Shown piece after piece: positions 1-5,216 of a stretch of 5,216 nt of DNA. The notes beneath the pieces were generated by a model. It worked only from the letters and a program-made list of their open reading frames with translations. It searched no databases and had not been told where the DNA came from. The position numbers and the translations under genes are program-made. Numbering within the stretch: position 1 is the stretch's first letter; each line of letters opens with the position of its first letter. The DNA is taken from positions 1 to 5,216 of the forward strand of contig DASTYI010000160.1 in the NCBI GenBank assembly GCA_035765045.1. Direction: 5' to 3'. Origin of the DNA: Iamia sp035765045. GTDB lineage: Bacteria > Actinomycetota > Acidimicrobiia > Acidimicrobiales > Iamiaceae.

Positions 1-1
1 G

Positions 2-988
2 CCCAACGCCATCTACCGGGTGTGGAACGGGGCCTTCGACCGGGCCGCCGCCCTCCAGCTGGCCACCGTCCTCGTCGGCCTCGCCCTCACCATGGTCACC
101 ATCGAGCGGGTGCTGCGGGGCCGGGCCCGCTACCACCAGGCCCTCGGGCGGGGCGACGCCGTCGTCCCCCGCCGGCTGCGGGGGTGGCGAGGCGTCCTCG
201 CCGCCGTGCCCGGCTTCGCCCTCCTCGCCGCCGTGTTCGGGCTGCCGGTCGTGCAGCTGGCGGCGTGGTCGGTCGAGGTCGTCGGGTCGGGCGACACCAC
301 CGGCGACATGGTCGCCGCCACCCGCCACACCCTCCTGCTCGGCGGCGTCACCGTGCTGGTGGCGGTGTCGACGGCGACGCTGGTCGCCTACGGCAAGCGG
401 GGCAGCCGGTCACGGGTCGGGCGGGTGCTGGCCCGGCTGGCGACCGTGGGCTACGCCGTGCCCGGGACGGTCGTCGCCGTCGCCGTGTACGGCCCGCTGG
501 TGTGGTTCGACCGGCGCATGGTCGACGTGGCCGAGTCCCTCGACCGCGACATCGGGCTGATCGTCACCGGCTCGATCCTCGGACTCGTCCTCGCCTACAC
601 CGTCCGCTTCCACGCCCTCGCCTTCTTCTCGGTCGAGGCCCGCATGGGCCGGATCAGCACCGACCTCGACGACGCCGCCCGGGCCCTCGGCGCCGACCGG
701 GCCCGGGTGCTGGCCGACGTCCACCTCCCGCTGCTGCGACCCGGGCTGCTGACCGCCGCCCTGCTCGTGCTGGTCGAGGTGATGAAGGAGCTCCCCGCCA
801 CCGCCCTGCTCCGCCCGCTCGGGCGCGACACCCTGGCCATCACCGTCTACGAGGCCACCAAGGACTCCCGGCTCGACGCCGCCGCCCTCCCGGCCCTGCT
901 GATCGTGCTGGCCGGGCTCGTGCCCGTGATCCTGCTCGTCCGCTCGATGCGGGCCGACGGCTGGGACTCCGCCGCCGACGCCCTCTGA
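2..988 (+). CDS. Iron(III)-type ABC transporter permease, C-terminal part (FbpB/ThiP-like), 5' truncated by window
   Basis: Inner-membrane permease of a binding-protein-dependent importer, most likely for ferric iron. The frame is open from base 2 with no start needed, so the gene begins upstream; 328 residues are visible. They hold about seven hydrophobic segments (roughly residues 18-38, 64-88, 108-130, 143-168, 184-210, 245-270 and 293-314). The cytoplasmic EAA loop of ABC permeases is clear at about 223-250 (DDAARALGADR, then LPLLRPG). It is followed by MKELPATALLRPLG at 261-274, a very characteristic string of FbpB-type iron permeases. The RARYHQ motif near 41-46 also fits the linker of the fused two-half FbpB architecture, so this is probably the second half of a duplicated permease of some 500 residues. 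The ATPase and iron-binding protein are not seen and should lie upstream. Thiamine (ThiP) or other metal specificity is possible; the family call is firm, the substrate is inferred. Confidence 0.88.
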   Translation, partial: PNAIYRVWNGAFDRAAALQLATVLVGLALTMVTIERVLRGRARYHQALGRGDAVVPRRLRGWRGVLAAVPGFALLAAVFGLPVVQLAAWSVEVVGSGDTTGDMVAATRHTLLLGGVTVLVAVSTATLVAYGKRGSRSRVGRVLARLATVGYAVPGTVVAVAVYGPLVWFDRRMVDVAESLDRDIGLIVTGSILGLVLAYTVRFHALAFFSVEARMGRISTDLDDAARALGADRARVLADVHLPLLRPGLLTAALLVLVEVMKELPATALLRPLGRDTLAITVYEATKDSRLDAAALPALLIVLAGLVPVILLVRSMRADGWDSAADAL

Positions 989-1000
989 CGCCCTCTGACG
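978..1000 (+). repeat. 10-bp tandem duplication across the permease stop codon
   Basis: The unit ACGCCCTCTG occurs twice back to back (978-987, 988-997) and is followed by a third partial ACG. It spans the end of the permease gene, and the TGA stop (986-988) is recreated as a second TGA at 996-998 in another frame. It looks like a small slippage duplication with no effect on the protein end. Confidence 0.7.
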
Positions 1001-1055
1001 CCCGGCGCGGCCGGTCGGGGGCGGCTCCCCGCAGCCCGCGGGCGGTCGCCCCGGG

Positions 1056-1061
1056 TAGGTT
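1056..1061 (+). promoter_or_regulatory. Putative -10 box of a leaderless promoter for the gene at 1070
   Basis: TAGGTT fits the TANNNT -10 consensus of actinobacterial housekeeping sigma factors. It ends 8 nt before the ATG at 1070, so transcription would begin at or next to the A of the start codon. No Shine-Dalgarno sequence lies in the gap. I find no recognisable -35 box 16-19 bp upstream; a perfect 10-bp palindrome GCCCGCGGGC (1034-1043) occupies that place. The same box at the same distance precedes two other genes in this window, which raises confidence. Confidence 0.55.
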
Positions 1062-1069
1062 CGCCCGTC

Positions 1070-1996
1070 ATGGGCTACCCCCCGCCTCCCCCGCCCCCCG
1101 GTGCCCCTGGTGGCCACGTCCCGCCCGGCGGTCCCCCGCCCGGTTACGGCGCTCCCCCCGGTCCGCCCCCGGGAGGCCCGGGCTACGGCGCACCCCCGCC
1201 CGGGGGCCCGCCGCCCGGGTACGGCGGCCCGCCCCCCGGCTACGGCGGCCCGCCGGCCGGTGGCTCGGGATCGTCGGGCGGGTCCAAGGGCCCGCTGATC
1301 GCCCTGATGGCGGCGCTGGTCGTCGTCGTGCTGCTCGTCGTCGTGGGCGGTGTGATCCTCCTCACCCAGAGCGGTGGCGACGACGAGGTCGAGCTGACCG
1401 AGGCGCAGCTGCGCGACGCCCTGGTGACCGCCGGCGACGTCGGCGACGGCTTCACCGCCGAGCCCTCGTCCGAGGACGACGAGAGCGACGACTTCGACCG
1501 CGACGAGATCGACGCCAGCGAGGAGTGCATCGACCTCTACGAGCAGTACGCCGAGCTCGAGGAGCAGGGCGGGCCCCGGGTCGAGGCCGGCGTCACGCTG
1601 GAGGACGACGAGAACGTGCAGGTCGAGCAGAACCTCTCGCAGGGCGCCGAGTTCGGCCTCGACGAGCTCCGCCAGCTGGTCGACACCTGCCCCGAGATCG
1701 CCTTCGACGACGGCGAGCAGGCCGGCGCCATCCGCTTCGAGATCGTCGACGACATCGTCGAGGTGGGCGACGAGAGCGTCACCCTCCGACTCGAGGTCGA
1801 CATCGAGTCGCCCGTCTCGATCACCGTCGCCACCCTCGGCGTGCTGTGGGTCCGCGACGGCACCCACGCCAGCGTCAACGTCTCCGGCGCCATCGACAGC
1901 GACACCTTCGAGGCCGAGGAGCCCGACGAGGGCCTCCTCCGCGACGTCGTCGAGCGCGCCGACGAACGCCTCATCGAGGTCATCGACGAGGCGTAG
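1070..1996 (+). CDS. Single-pass membrane protein with Pro/Gly/Tyr-rich cytoplasmic tail and acidic ectodomain; function unknown
   Basis: A 308-residue protein with three parts. Residues 1-72 are a low-complexity Pro/Gly/Tyr tail built on PPPGYG-type units. K73 is followed by a strongly hydrophobic span at about 75-99, predicted as one transmembrane helix with the tail inside. Residues 101-308 form an external domain rich in Asp and Glu. By my count this domain has 64 acidic residues, 10 Arg and no Lys. It holds two cysteines (C153, C207) that could form one disulfide. It opens with EAQLRDALVTAGDVGDGF, which loosely resembles the start of actinobacterial PknH/LpqN-like sensor domains, and ends in amphipathic, probably helical sequence. 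The match is too weak to name a family. The ATG at 1070 is chosen because the Pro-rich tail begins there and a -10 box sits 8 nt upstream. The gene is monocistronic in appearance, between an iron permease and a repeat-rich gap. A link to metal binding is speculation. Confidence 0.82.
   Translation: MGYPPPPPPPGAPGGHVPPGGPPPGYGAPPGPPPGGPGYGAPPPGGPPPGYGGPPPGYGGPPAGGSGSSGGSKGPLIALMAALVVVVLLVVVGGVILLTQSGGDDEVELTEAQLRDALVTAGDVGDGFTAEPSSEDDESDDFDRDEIDASEECIDLYEQYAELEEQGGPRVEAGVTLEDDENVQVEQNLSQGAEFGLDELRQLVDTCPEIAFDDGEQAGAIRFEIVDDIVEVGDESVTLRLEVDIESPVSITVATLGVLWVRDGTHASVNVSGAIDSDTFEAEEPDEGLLRDVVERADERLIEVIDEA
1076..1264 (+). repeat. Low-complexity Pro/Gly/Tyr coding repeat
   Basis: This part encodes the cytoplasmic tail of the membrane protein. 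Irregular units such as GPPPGYG, GGPPPGYG and GAPPPGG recur, with the last copies (about 1217-1256) nearly identical at DNA level. The DNA is C-rich on the plus strand. Such tails are common before the membrane helix of actinobacterial envelope proteins and are usually disordered. Confidence 0.75.
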
Positions 1997-2040
1997 CTCT
2001 CTCGTCGGACCCCTCGCTTCGCTCGGGCTCCTCCTCGAAC

Positions 2041-2080
2041 TGGGGGGCCCTCGCTGCGCTCGGGGCTGAAGGGCCTCCCA
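2041..2080 (+). terminator. Strong hairpin downstream of the acidic membrane protein gene, possible terminator
   Basis: The arms TGGGGGGCCCT (2041-2051) and AGGGCCTCCCA (2070-2080) pair over 11 bp with a single G-U wobble, closing an 18-nt loop. The hairpin starts 45 nt after the stop codon at 1994-1996. There is no U-tract, so it is not a classical intrinsic terminator; GC-rich actinobacteria often use stems of this kind. It could equally be an RNA 3'-end stabiliser or part of the repeat cluster. Confidence 0.4.
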
Positions 2081-2119
2081 GAGCCGGAGCCCTCGTTCCT
2101 CGGGCACACGGCTCTTCGC

Positions 2120-2136
2120 CTGGGGGTTCCCCCCAG
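2120..2136 (+). terminator. 7-bp GC hairpin with alternative pairings
   Basis: CTGGGGG (2120-2126) and CCCCCAG (2130-2136) pair perfectly around a 3-nt loop. A second CCCCCAG at 2138-2144 can replace the right arm. The bases 2134-2145 can also pair with 2189-2200. These structures exclude one another. There is no U-tract. It may act as a bidirectional stop or simply belong to the repeat cluster. Confidence 0.3.
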
Positions 2137-2223
2137 ACCCCCAGCGGCTGCGCCGGGCGGGGCGTGGTCGCCTGCGATCGGTGTGGAGGCTGGGGGTCTG
2201 CTGGGGCCTCGTCGCCTGCCCGC

Positions 2224-2251
2224 TTGCGGGTGGGGCGGGGGCCGGTAGCGT
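2224..2251 (+). promoter_or_regulatory. Putative leaderless promoter of the F420 guanylyltransferase gene
   Basis: The -10-like box TAGCGT (2246-2251) ends 6 nt before the GTG start at 2258. A weak -35-like TTGCGG (2224-2229) lies 16 bp upstream of it, inside the small palindrome CCCGCTTGCGGG (2219-2230). The spacer is G-tract rich. There is no Shine-Dalgarno sequence, so translation probably starts on a leaderless transcript. Confidence 0.5.
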
Positions 2252-2257
2252 CGGGGC

Positions 2258-2830
2258 GTGGCTGCCCACGTCGTCGTGCCGGTGAAGGCGTTCCGCGCGG
2301 CCAAGGGGCGGTTGGCCGGCGCGCTCGACCCGGCGGCGCGGGCGGACCTGGCCCGGACGATGGCCGAGGGCGTCGTCCGGGCGGCGGCGCCGCTGCCGGT
2401 CACCGTCGTGTGCGACGACGCCGACGTCGCCGCCTGGGCCCGGGGCCTGGGGGTCACCGTCGGGTGGACCCCGGGGCTGGGGCTCGACGGCGCCGTCGAG
2501 GCCGGGGTCGCCGCCGTCGAGGCCGCCGGCGCCACCCGCGTCGTCGTCGCCCACGCCGACCTCCCCCTCGCCCGTGACCTGGCCGGCCTGGCCGACGAGC
2601 ACGACCCGGCCACGATCGCCCTGGTCCCCGACCGCCACGGCGACGGCACCAACGTCGTCGTCCTCCCCGCCGGCTGCGGGTTCCGCTTCGCCTACGGCCC
2701 CGGGTCCTTCGCCCGGCACCGGGCCGAGGCCGCCCGCCTCGGGGTCGCCGTCCACGTCGTCGACGACCCCCGCCTCGGCTGGGACGTCGACCTCCCCGCC
2801 GACCTCGACATCCCCTGCCTCGACCGGTGA
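2258..2830 (+). CDS. fbiD: Phosphoenolpyruvate/2-phospho-L-lactate guanylyltransferase (CofC/FbiD family), coenzyme F420 biosynthesis
   Basis: Cytosolic nucleotidyltransferase that joins GMP from GTP to a three-carbon phosphoacid, giving the activated unit that FbiA/CofD then transfers to Fo in F420 synthesis. At 190 residues it is close to the usual family length. Visible motifs are VPVKAFRAAKGRLA at 7-20, the N-terminal nucleotide-binding stretch with K10, K16 and R18; HADLP at 99-103; PDRHGDGTN at 124-132, the most diagnostic family string; FAYGPGSFARH at 144-154; and WDVDLPADL at 175-183. Actinobacterial members (FbiD) have been shown to use phosphoenolpyruvate, whereas archaeal CofC uses 2-phospho-L-lactate; sequence alone does not settle which applies here. 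The GTG start puts the VPVK strand at the expected place and follows a -10 box by 6 nt. The stop overlaps the start of the deacetylase gene. No other F420 genes (fbiA, fbiB, fbiC) are in the window. Confidence 0.92.
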   Translation: MAAHVVVPVKAFRAAKGRLAGALDPAARADLARTMAEGVVRAAAPLPVTVVCDDADVAAWARGLGVTVGWTPGLGLDGAVEAGVAAVEAAGATRVVVAHADLPLARDLAGLADEHDPATIALVPDRHGDGTNVVVLPAGCGFRFAYGPGSFARHRAEAARLGVAVHVVDDPRLGWDVDLPADLDIPCLDR

Positions 2831-3567
2831 TCGTCTCCACCCGGGACCTGCCCGTCCCCGAGCGGGCCCTCGCCGTCGGCGCCCACCCCGACGACGTCGA
2901 GTTCGGTGCCGGCGCCACCCTGGCCCGCTGGGCCGAGGCCGGCTGCGCCGTCTCGCTGCTGGTGTGCACCGACGGGTCGAAGGGCACCTGGGACGTCGAC
3001 GCCGACACCGCCGCCCTGGTGGCCACCCGCCAGGCCGAGCAGCGCGACGCGGCCCGGGCGCTGGGGGCCACCGGCGAGGTCGTCTTCCTCGGCCGGGTCG
3101 ACGGCGACCTGGTGGCCGACCGGGAGGCCATCTCGGCCGTGGCCCGGGAGATCCGCCGGCTGCGCCCCGACGTCCTCCTCGGCCACGACCCGTGGCGCCG
3201 TCACCGCCTCCACCCCGACCACCACGCCGCCGGGCGGATCGTGGTCGACGCCCTCGTCGCCGCCCGCGACCCGCACTTCTTCCGCGACCACGGCATCGCC
3301 CACCACCGGCCCGGCGCCCTGCTGCTGTTCGAGGCCGACGGCCCGGGCCACGTCGAGGTCGCCGCCCCCCGCCACGTCGAGGCCAAGATCGCCGCCCTCG
3401 AGGCCCACCGCAGCCAGTACGAGTCGACCATGTTCGTCAGCGCCGACGACGCCGGCGCCGAGGCCGAGCGCTTCCGCCGCCGCATCCGCGACGAGGCCGC
3501 CACCGCCGGCCGCGTCGTCGGCCGCCCCGCCGCCGAGCTCTTCGCCCACCTCCCCACCGACCGCTGA
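2827..3567 (+). CDS. PIG-L/LmbE family zinc-dependent de-N-acetylase
   Basis: A 246-residue cytosolic protein of the PIG-L superfamily, which removes acetyl groups from N-acetylglucosamine-type conjugates (MshB, Mca, BshB and GlcNAc-PI deacetylase are members). The N-terminal Rossmann-like strand carries AHPDD at 19-23, giving zinc ligands H20 and D23 and general base D22. The second motif HPDHH at 129-133 supplies the third ligand, H132 by comparison with MshB. Other family features are CTDGSKG (47-53), RQAEQRDAARALG (68-80) and the late KIAALEAHRSQYES block (187-200). The substrate cannot be read from the sequence; mycothiol-type substrates are possible but the gene is not assignable to mshB or mca. 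The GTG at 2827 overlaps the stop of the F420 gene as GTGA. No Shine-Dalgarno is visible and no other start precedes the AHPDD motif, so translational coupling is likely. Confidence 0.9.
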   Translation: MIVSTRDLPVPERALAVGAHPDDVEFGAGATLARWAEAGCAVSLLVCTDGSKGTWDVDADTAALVATRQAEQRDAARALGATGEVVFLGRVDGDLVADREAISAVAREIRRLRPDVLLGHDPWRRHRLHPDHHAAGRIVVDALVAARDPHFFRDHGIAHHRPGALLLFEADGPGHVEVAAPRHVEAKIAALEAHRSQYESTMFVSADDAGAEAERFRRRIRDEAATAGRVVGRPAAELFAHLPTDR

Positions 3568-3594
3568 CACCTCCCGCCCGCCAGGGCATAGCGT
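3564..3594 (+). promoter_or_regulatory. Putative leaderless promoter of the lipoprotein hydrolase gene
   Basis: A -35-like CTGACA (3564-3569), five of six matches to TTGACA, overlaps the TGA stop of the deacetylase. A 19-bp spacer separates it from the -10-like TAGCGT (3589-3594), which ends 7 nt before the GTG at 3602. The 34-bp gap has no Shine-Dalgarno sequence. This is the best-formed of the three similar promoters in the window and argues that the hydrolase is transcribed on its own. Confidence 0.55.
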
Positions 3595-3601
3595 CCGACC
3601 C

Positions 3602-5209
3602 GTGCGCCGTGTCATCGCCGTCCTCGCCGCCGCCCTCCTCGCCGCCACCGTCGCCGGGTGCTCCTCCGACGACGGGTCCTCCTCGTCCTCCGACGGCCCC
3701 GCCGAGTGCAACCGGGAGCTGACGAGCGACGACGAGATCCGGGTGACGGTCATCGGCTCGGTGGCGAGCGACGTCAACATCACGTCGTTCGACGGCACGA
3801 CGATCCGGCTCCACTGGTTCCCTGCCGTCCCCGCCGGCGTGGCGCCGACGATCCTGATGGGCCCGGGGTGGGGGCAGGCCGGGGACACCTCGCCGGAGGG
3901 CACGCCGATCCTCGGTGCCCTCGGCATCCAGGAGATGACCGAGCGGGGCTACAACGTGGTCACCTGGGACCCGCGCGGCTTCGGGGCGTCGAGCGGCACG
4001 GCCACGGTCAACGACCCCGAGGCCGAGGGGCGCGACGTCCAGGTCATCCTCGACTGGCTGACCACGCGACCCAGCGCCCTCACCGACGGCGAGGGCGACC
4101 CGGCCGTCGGCATGGTCGGCGCCTCCTACGGCGGTGGCATCCAGCTCACGACGGCCGGGCTCGACTGCCGGATCGACGCCATCGTCCCCACCATGGGCTG
4201 GCACTCGCTGGAGACCAGCCTGTACCCGCACGAGACGGTGAAGGCGGGGTGGGCCGGTGTCCTGAGCGACGTCGCCGCCGACGCCGACCTCGACCCGCAC
4301 ATCGCCAGCGCCAACGCCTCGGGGCAGGCGACCGGCACGTTGAGCGACGAGGACCGCCAGTGGTTCGTCGACCGGGGCCCGGGCGACCTGGTCGAGCAGA
4401 TCCGCACGCCGACGCTCCTCGTCCAGGGCACCGTCGACACCCTCTTCACGTTGCAGGAGGCGGTCACCAACTTCGAGATCATCCAGGGCAACGACGTCCC
4501 CGTCTCGATGCTCTGGTACTGCGGCGGCCACGGCGCCTGCCTGACCGAGGCGGGCGACCCGGCCGACATCACCGAGGCCACCTTCGCCTGGCTCGACCGG
4601 CACCTCAAGGACGAGGACGTCGACACCGGCCCGGTCGTCAGCGTCATCGACCAGGACGGCCGGCGCTGGACCGGCGACGACTACCCGGCGGAGCCCGACG
4701 GGGCCGTGGAGGCGAGCGGGGCGGGCGGCACCCTCGCCCTCACCGCCGACAGCGTGGCCGGGCCACTGGTCGACGCCGAGTCGGCCGACCTCCTCACCGG
4801 CCTGGTCAGCCCGATCACGCCGGCCCGGGCCGAGACGGCCGTCGAGACGACGATCACCGCCGACACCGACGGCCTCGTGCTGGGGGCGCCCCGGCTGACG
4901 ATGACCTACACGGGCACGACGCCCGACGGGCCCGAGCCGACCCGGGTGTTCGCCCAGCTGGTCGACGCCGAGACCGGCTTCGTGCTCGGCAACCAGATCA
5001 CGCCGGTGCCGGTCGTCCTCGACGGCGAGGAGCAGACCGCCGTGGTCGACCTGGAGATCGTCGCCCACCACCTGGCGGCCGGTGACGAGCTGATCCTCCA
5101 GATCGTGGCCACCACGCCGGCCTTCGCCACCCCCCGCCTCGGCGGCTCGATCGACATCGCCTCGCTGGCGGTCTCGCTCCCCACCACCGAGGCCCTCACC
5201 GCGGCGTGA
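3602..5209 (+). CDS. Secreted lipoprotein alpha/beta hydrolase, X-Pro dipeptidyl-peptidase (S15, CocE/NonD) type
   Basis: A 535-residue protein, anchored outside the membrane. Residues 1-20 are a lipoprotein signal: RR, a hydrophobic core, and lipobox VAGC with C20 as the lipidated cysteine, followed by a Ser/Asp linker. The alpha/beta hydrolase core covers about 60-335: ILMGPGWGQ (85-92) near the oxyanion hole, WDPRGFGASSG (122-132), the nucleophile elbow GASYGG with S175, the acid D279 in QGTVDTLF, and H310 in CGGHGAC. The catalytic triad is therefore complete. A short cap lies between about 200 and 265. Residues from about 345 to 527 form a beta-rich C-terminal domain like the jelly-roll of S15/CocE enzymes. 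Members cleave X-Pro peptides, acyl esters or related amides; substrate unknown. C36, C189, C307 and C313 could form disulfides, which suits an external protein. The GTG at 3602 is chosen because the signal peptide starts there; the frame stays open further upstream but only as an artefact of high GC. Confidence 0.87.
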   Translation: MRRVIAVLAAALLAATVAGCSSDDGSSSSSDGPAECNRELTSDDEIRVTVIGSVASDVNITSFDGTTIRLHWFPAVPAGVAPTILMGPGWGQAGDTSPEGTPILGALGIQEMTERGYNVVTWDPRGFGASSGTATVNDPEAEGRDVQVILDWLTTRPSALTDGEGDPAVGMVGASYGGGIQLTTAGLDCRIDAIVPTMGWHSLETSLYPHETVKAGWAGVLSDVAADADLDPHIASANASGQATGTLSDEDRQWFVDRGPGDLVEQIRTPTLLVQGTVDTLFTLQEAVTNFEIIQGNDVPVSMLWYCGGHGACLTEAGDPADITEATFAWLDRHLKDEDVDTGPVVSVIDQDGRRWTGDDYPAEPDGAVEASGAGGTLALTADSVAGPLVDAESADLLTGLVSPITPARAETAVETTITADTDGLVLGAPRLTMTYTGTTPDGPEPTRVFAQLVDAETGFVLGNQITPVPVVLDGEEQTAVVDLEIVAHHLAAGDELILQIVATTPAFATPRLGGSIDIASLAVSLPTTEALTAA

Positions 5210-5216
5210 ACCGTAC

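Larger units (their letters stand above)
1997..2257 (+). repeat. Non-coding gap with a cluster of short GC-rich repeats and hairpins (REP-like)
   Basis: No supported gene lies here. Three related units occur: CCCTCGCTTCGCTCGGG (2011-2027), CCCTCGCTGCGCTCGGG (2048-2064) and a shorter CCCTCGTTCCTCGGG (2090-2104). A second theme, CTGGGGG or its complement CCCCCAG, appears at 2120-2126, 2130-2136, 2138-2144 and 2190-2196. It produces a perfect 12-bp inverted repeat between 2134-2145 and 2189-2200. Further small hairpins are CGGC/GCCG (2145-2155) and CCCGC/GCGGG (2219-2230). The density of related palindromic pieces resembles a REP-type extragenic repeat. Whether it recurs elsewhere in the genome cannot be seen here. 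Confidence 0.6.

Noticed and set aside
1016..1031. Hairpin CGGGG/CCCCG as terminator of the permease gene
   Set aside because: The stem is only 5 bp with a 6-nt loop and no U-tract; such stems are expected by chance in this composition.
2011..2104. CRISPR array
   Set aside because: There are only three short, imperfect units of 15-17 bp with spacings of about 20-25 bp. This does not fit direct repeats with uniform unique spacers, and no cas genes are present.
1997..2257. Riboswitch or structured 5' leader for the F420 gene
   Set aside because: No known riboswitch core is recognisable, and the putative -10 box at 2246-2251 would place the transcript start at the GTG, leaving the hairpins outside the mRNA of that gene.
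22..2577. Plus-strand open frame of 851 codons crossing the permease, membrane protein and F420 genes
   Set aside because: The translation is almost only Arg, Pro, Gly and Ala without any domain. It is an out-of-frame shadow caused by the rarity of stop codons in GC-rich DNA, and it overlaps three well-supported genes.
410..2755. Minus-strand open frame of 781 codons
   Set aside because: It lies antisense to several real genes, is low-complexity (Gly, Asp, Arg, Val) and has no recognisable motif. It runs through the repeat-rich gap, which shows that openness here is a composition effect.
2906..3601. Upstream extension of the lipoprotein hydrolase frame, overlapping the deacetylase gene
   Set aside because: The extension reads as Pro/Ser/Ala/Thr-rich nonsense. 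The signal peptide with lipobox starts exactly at GTG 3602, behind a -10-like box.
2574..3722. Plus-strand 382-codon frame spanning the F420 and deacetylase genes
   Set aside because: It is Pro/Arg-rich shadow sequence without motifs, overlapping two genes with clear family signatures.
2692..5071. Long minus-strand open frames (2692-3927, 3437-5071) opposite the deacetylase and hydrolase genes
   Set aside because: They are antisense mirrors of well-supported genes with biased composition and no domains.
1..5216. Defence system, prophage, transposon or biosynthetic gene cluster
   Set aside because: No transposase, integrase, nuclease, terminal repeats or synthase is present; the genes are ordinary transport, cofactor and envelope or hydrolase functions.

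Overview
The window is very GC-rich throughout. It is densely coded on the plus strand, uses GTG starts freely and has almost no Shine-Dalgarno sequences. Together with an F420-biosynthesis gene, an actinobacterial-style Pro/Gly-rich membrane protein and TAGNNT boxes placed 6-8 nt before start codons, this points to a high-GC actinobacterium. Acidimicrobiia is my best guess, but that is an inference and cannot be proved from this window.

Layout, all on the plus strand: (1) 2-988, the 3' part of an iron(III)-type ABC transporter permease (FbpB/ThiP-like), cut by the left window edge. (2) 1070-1996, a single-pass membrane protein with a Pro/Gly/Tyr-rich cytoplasmic tail and an extremely acidic ectodomain, function unknown. 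(3) 1997-2257, a 261-bp non-coding stretch full of short related GC-rich repeats and hairpins. (4) 2258-2830, a CofC/FbiD-type guanylyltransferase of coenzyme F420 biosynthesis. (5) 2827-3567, a PIG-L/LmbE-type zinc de-N-acetylase overlapping the previous gene by GTGA. (6) 3602-5209, a secreted lipoprotein alpha/beta hydrolase of the X-Pro dipeptidyl-peptidase (S15, CocE/NonD) type.

Transcription appears to be split into short units. The genes at 1070, 2258 and 3602 each carry a near-identical TAG(C/G)(G/T)T box immediately upstream of the start codon, the spacing expected of leaderless mRNAs. Only the F420 gene and the deacetylase look like a translationally coupled pair. The genes do not form an obvious single pathway: iron uptake, an envelope protein, a cofactor gene with a deacetylase, and an extracellular hydrolase.

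I see no mobile element, CRISPR array, tRNA or rRNA, and no convincing new multi-gene system. The points most worth a second look are the repeated leaderless-promoter signature, the structured repeat cluster at 1997-2257, the lysine-free acidic ectodomain, and the coupling of an F420 gene to a PIG-L deacetylase.
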